From assembly GCA_037132015.1 (NCBI GenBank), contig JBAXPW010000077.1:1-6434 (forward strand): DNA of 6,434 nucleotides, read 5' to 3'. Below are positions 4,847-6,434 of this stretch, in pieces (positions within the stretch are counted from its first letter, which is position 1; each line of letters starts with the position of its first letter). The stretch comes from JBAXPW01 sp037132015 (lineage in GTDB: Bacteria; Patescibacteriota; Microgenomatia; UBA1406; GWC2-37-13). The notes under the pieces were generated by a model. That model did not search any database, was not told the origin of the DNA, and saw only the letters and a list, made by a program, of their open reading frames with translations. A program made the translations under genes and the position numbers.

Positions 4847-6076
4847 TTAAGTATCTTTCTTAACATTGCTAACAATTGCTGTACCTCCTAATAGGCTTAA
4901 GATTAAAAGGGCAAATGATTTTAAGTCAATTTTTGTTATCTCTGTTACTTTTCCTTGAGCATCTATATCAAATGTTTTGCCGTCATTACTAATGATCCTT
5001 GATGTACCATCAGAATTTATTGTTATTGTTGTTGCGGTAATATCTTTCCAGTTGGCATCAAGAGGTTTCATTTGTGTATTTATTTGATGAGACATTTCAA
5101 CTGGAGGTATTGTTCCATTTTTTGCTCGCACTTCCCATGATTCGGTTGTTGCTTCAACTTTTTTTTCTTCTTCATTTTTCTTTTTTTGTTCTGGTGGGGG
5201 AGGAAGGAGGGGTGGAGCAACCTCAGGTGGTTTATGCACCTCAAGAATTGTTCCATCAAGTTGCACGATGAAGTCTCTTCCATCATCTGATCTAACTCGT
5301 TGTGATCCATCTGGAAGTTGCACAGCTACCCCTGCTTGTCTAAAATTTGGAATTTTTGCACGATCCATTTTTGTCTCTACGGGGTTTCTAAATTCTACTT
5401 TTCCTAAGATATCTATGCGTTCTTTTAATTCATCAAGGTCGGTTCGAATTATTTTAATTTCTTCACGCAATAATTGTGTTTCGGTCATTTGCTGTTCTGT
5501 AGTCGATCGTGATTCAGCAATACGTTGTTGCACTTGTGGATCGGGAGTGGGTAGTTCGACTTTAATTGTTGGTGGAGCATTGGGTTTCATGATTGCATCT
5601 TGTGAATCGCCAAGGAGACTTGAAAGTAATCTGTCATTACTTTGTTTTGAACCCGTTACGGTAAACATTGCTTCATCAGGATGATCTAATTGGTATTGTG
5701 TTTGAATATCTGCAACTCGGCTGGCCACTAGTAATTGGACTTGATCAGGTGTGAGAGAAGTATCTGATGCAACTTCATTAGCGACTTGAAGATATGTTTG
5801 TTTTAGTACATCTTGATATGATGGTTTTTGTTGAGCAAAATCACGAAGAACATCTCCTGGTTGTTGAGTAGCTCTTCTATCTTCAAGTTGTTTTGCTGTT
5901 TGTAAATTTGTTGTAGCTGTATCGGGAGTTCGCAACACTAGGGAAGTATGTGGCATTTCCCTTGCTGTAGTTTGTGGTCTTGTTTCTACCCGAGCTAGAT
6001 TTGCAGGTGGTGGTACAACAAACTCTCTTGGTGCTATATTAACTCGTTGTGGAACTGTTGCAGTTTCTGCTACCAT
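4847..6076 (-). CDS. Uncharacterised Pro-rich coiled-coil protein with duplicated motif and C-terminal membrane tail
   Basis: A 409-residue protein with no recognised family. There is no signal peptide. Residues 1-75 are polar, Pro/Thr/Gln-rich and probably disordered. A helical stretch (about 85-130) is rich in Gln and Asp. A coiled coil is likely at about 181-226 (heptad-like EEIKIIRTDLDELKERIDIL). Two related segments follow: 250-281 and 349-382 share D-G-x-x-R-[VI]-x-S-x-D-G-x-x-F then G-x-x-x-E, probably small beta-repeat units. Between them lie a run of prolines (285-295) and a Lys/Glu cluster (297-307). A single hydrophobic segment (about 387-403) followed by a short basic tail suggests a C-terminal membrane anchor with the bulk in the cytoplasm. 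The ATG lies four bases after the stop of the 106-residue gene, so the two are probably co-transcribed. Composition resembles its neighbours. Confidence 0.8.
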   Translation of the reverse strand: MVAETATVPQRVNIAPREFVVPPPANLARVETRPQTTAREMPHTSLVLRTPDTATTNLQTAKQLEDRRATQQPGDVLRDFAQQKPSYQDVLKQTYLQVANEVASDTSLTPDQVQLLVASRVADIQTQYQLDHPDEAMFTVTGSKQSNDRLLSSLLGDSQDAIMKPNAPPTIKVELPTPDPQVQQRIAESRSTTEQQMTETQLLREEIKIIRTDLDELKERIDILGKVEFRNPVETKMDRAKIPNFRQAGVAVQLPDGSQRVRSDDGRDFIVQLDGTILEVHKPPEVAPPLLPPPPEQKKKNEEEKKVEATTESWEVRAKNGTIPPVEMSHQINTQMKPLDANWKDITATTITINSDGTSRIISNDGKTFDIDAQGKVTEITKIDLKSFALLILSLLGGTAIVSNVKKDT

Positions 6077-6080
6077 ATTG

Positions 6081-6401
6081 TTATTTTGCTAAGTTGATAG
6101 CTTCATCAACTTGATTATTTTTTAACAATCCTCTCATTTTATTGAGGAGAGCAGATGTTTTTTCTTCTTCTGCAATTTGCATTATTATAATATTTAGATT
6201 TTTAAACAGGGGATATTTTTTAGTAAATTGTGAAATTTTTTCAGTTACTTCTGTTAAGGATTGCATAGGAAATAAGTCTAAAAATTCCTTTGTGATAAGT
6301 TTTGCATCTGGAGTATCTATCTCAGATTGTTTAAGTACATAAATGAGTTGAGTAAGAAATTCTGATTCAAGGTTATTTTTTATTGTTTGAGAATTAAACA
6401 T
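6081..6401 (-). CDS. Uncharacterised small helical protein, first gene of a two-gene unit
   Basis: A 106-residue protein of unknown function, predicted mostly alpha-helical and amphipathic, with no signal peptide, membrane segment or cysteine. Hydrophobic repeats such as LESEFLTQLIYVLKQ (11-25), TEVTEKISQFTKKYP (50-64) and SALLNKMRGLLKNNQVDEAINLAK (83-106) suggest a helical bundle, the last resembling a TPR-like helix pair. The ATG at 6401 is preceded by AGG three bases away, too close for a good ribosome site. The frame stays open to the window edge, so a start beyond it is possible, though the residues encoded there (RYGDRHRY) look non-coding. The stop is four bases before the start of the 409-residue gene, so the two probably form an operon. 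Confidence 0.7.
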   Translation of the reverse strand: MFNSQTIKNNLESEFLTQLIYVLKQSEIDTPDAKLITKEFLDLFPMQSLTEVTEKISQFTKKYPLFKNLNIIIMQIAEEEKTSALLNKMRGLLKNNQVDEAINLAK

Positions 6402-6434
6402 ATACCTATGCCTATCCCCATACCTATAAGCGTG

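Noticed and set aside
5074..5684. Several 65-138-residue reading frames on + and in another minus frame across the 409-residue gene.
   Set aside because: They are shadows of the long minus-strand gene, with low-complexity Phe/Leu or Ser/Cys-rich translations and no family resemblance.
1..6434. CRISPR array, transposase, toxin-antitoxin or defence system.
   Set aside because: No regularly spaced repeats with unique spacers, no transposase or nuclease motifs, and no terminal inverted repeats were found in any frame.

Overview
The window reads as an AT-rich, very compact bacterial chromosome segment, most likely from a Candidate Phyla Radiation (Patescibacteria) genome. This placement is inferred from style: short, tightly packed genes on alternating strands, a divergent bL28 with an insertion, a tRNA without an encoded CCA end, weak or absent Shine-Dalgarno sites, and several proteins with no recognisable family. 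TGA ends at least two clear genes (peptide deformylase and the vWA protein) and the Trp tRNA has a CCA anticodon, so the standard bacterial code applies rather than the TGA=Gly code of Gracilibacteria.

Layout. Positions 1-333 hold no credible protein gene. They contain two copies of a 34-bp exact repeat ending in a terminator-like hairpin and T-tract, a strong GC-rich hairpin between them, and the promoter of a tRNA-Trp (334-404). Positions 405-714 contain no intact gene, but fragments in three frames suggest a small decayed gene. Then come a membrane PH-domain (YdbS-like) protein on +, a convergent site-2-protease-family M50 metalloprotease on -, ribosomal protein bL28 on +, and peptide deformylase on - (its stop codon directly abuts that of bL28). 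An extracytoplasmic, membrane-anchored vWA-domain protein follows on -, then a divergent family 2 glycosyltransferase on +. A two-gene minus-strand unit of unknown function fills the right end: a 106-residue helical protein followed by a 409-residue proline-rich, coiled-coil protein with a duplicated motif and a C-terminal membrane tail.

Functional picture. bL28 and deformylase belong to translation and nascent-chain processing; the tRNA adds to that theme. The PH protein, M50 protease, vWA protein, glycosyltransferase and the C-terminally anchored 409-residue protein are all predicted to be at or near the membrane, so much of the window is envelope-related, but nothing ties them into one pathway. 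Three promoters (PH protein, deformylase, vWA protein) sit 6-8 bases before the start codon, suggesting leaderless mRNAs. No mobile element, CRISPR array or obvious defence system was seen. The most novel material is the right-hand two-gene unit and the left-hand repeat.
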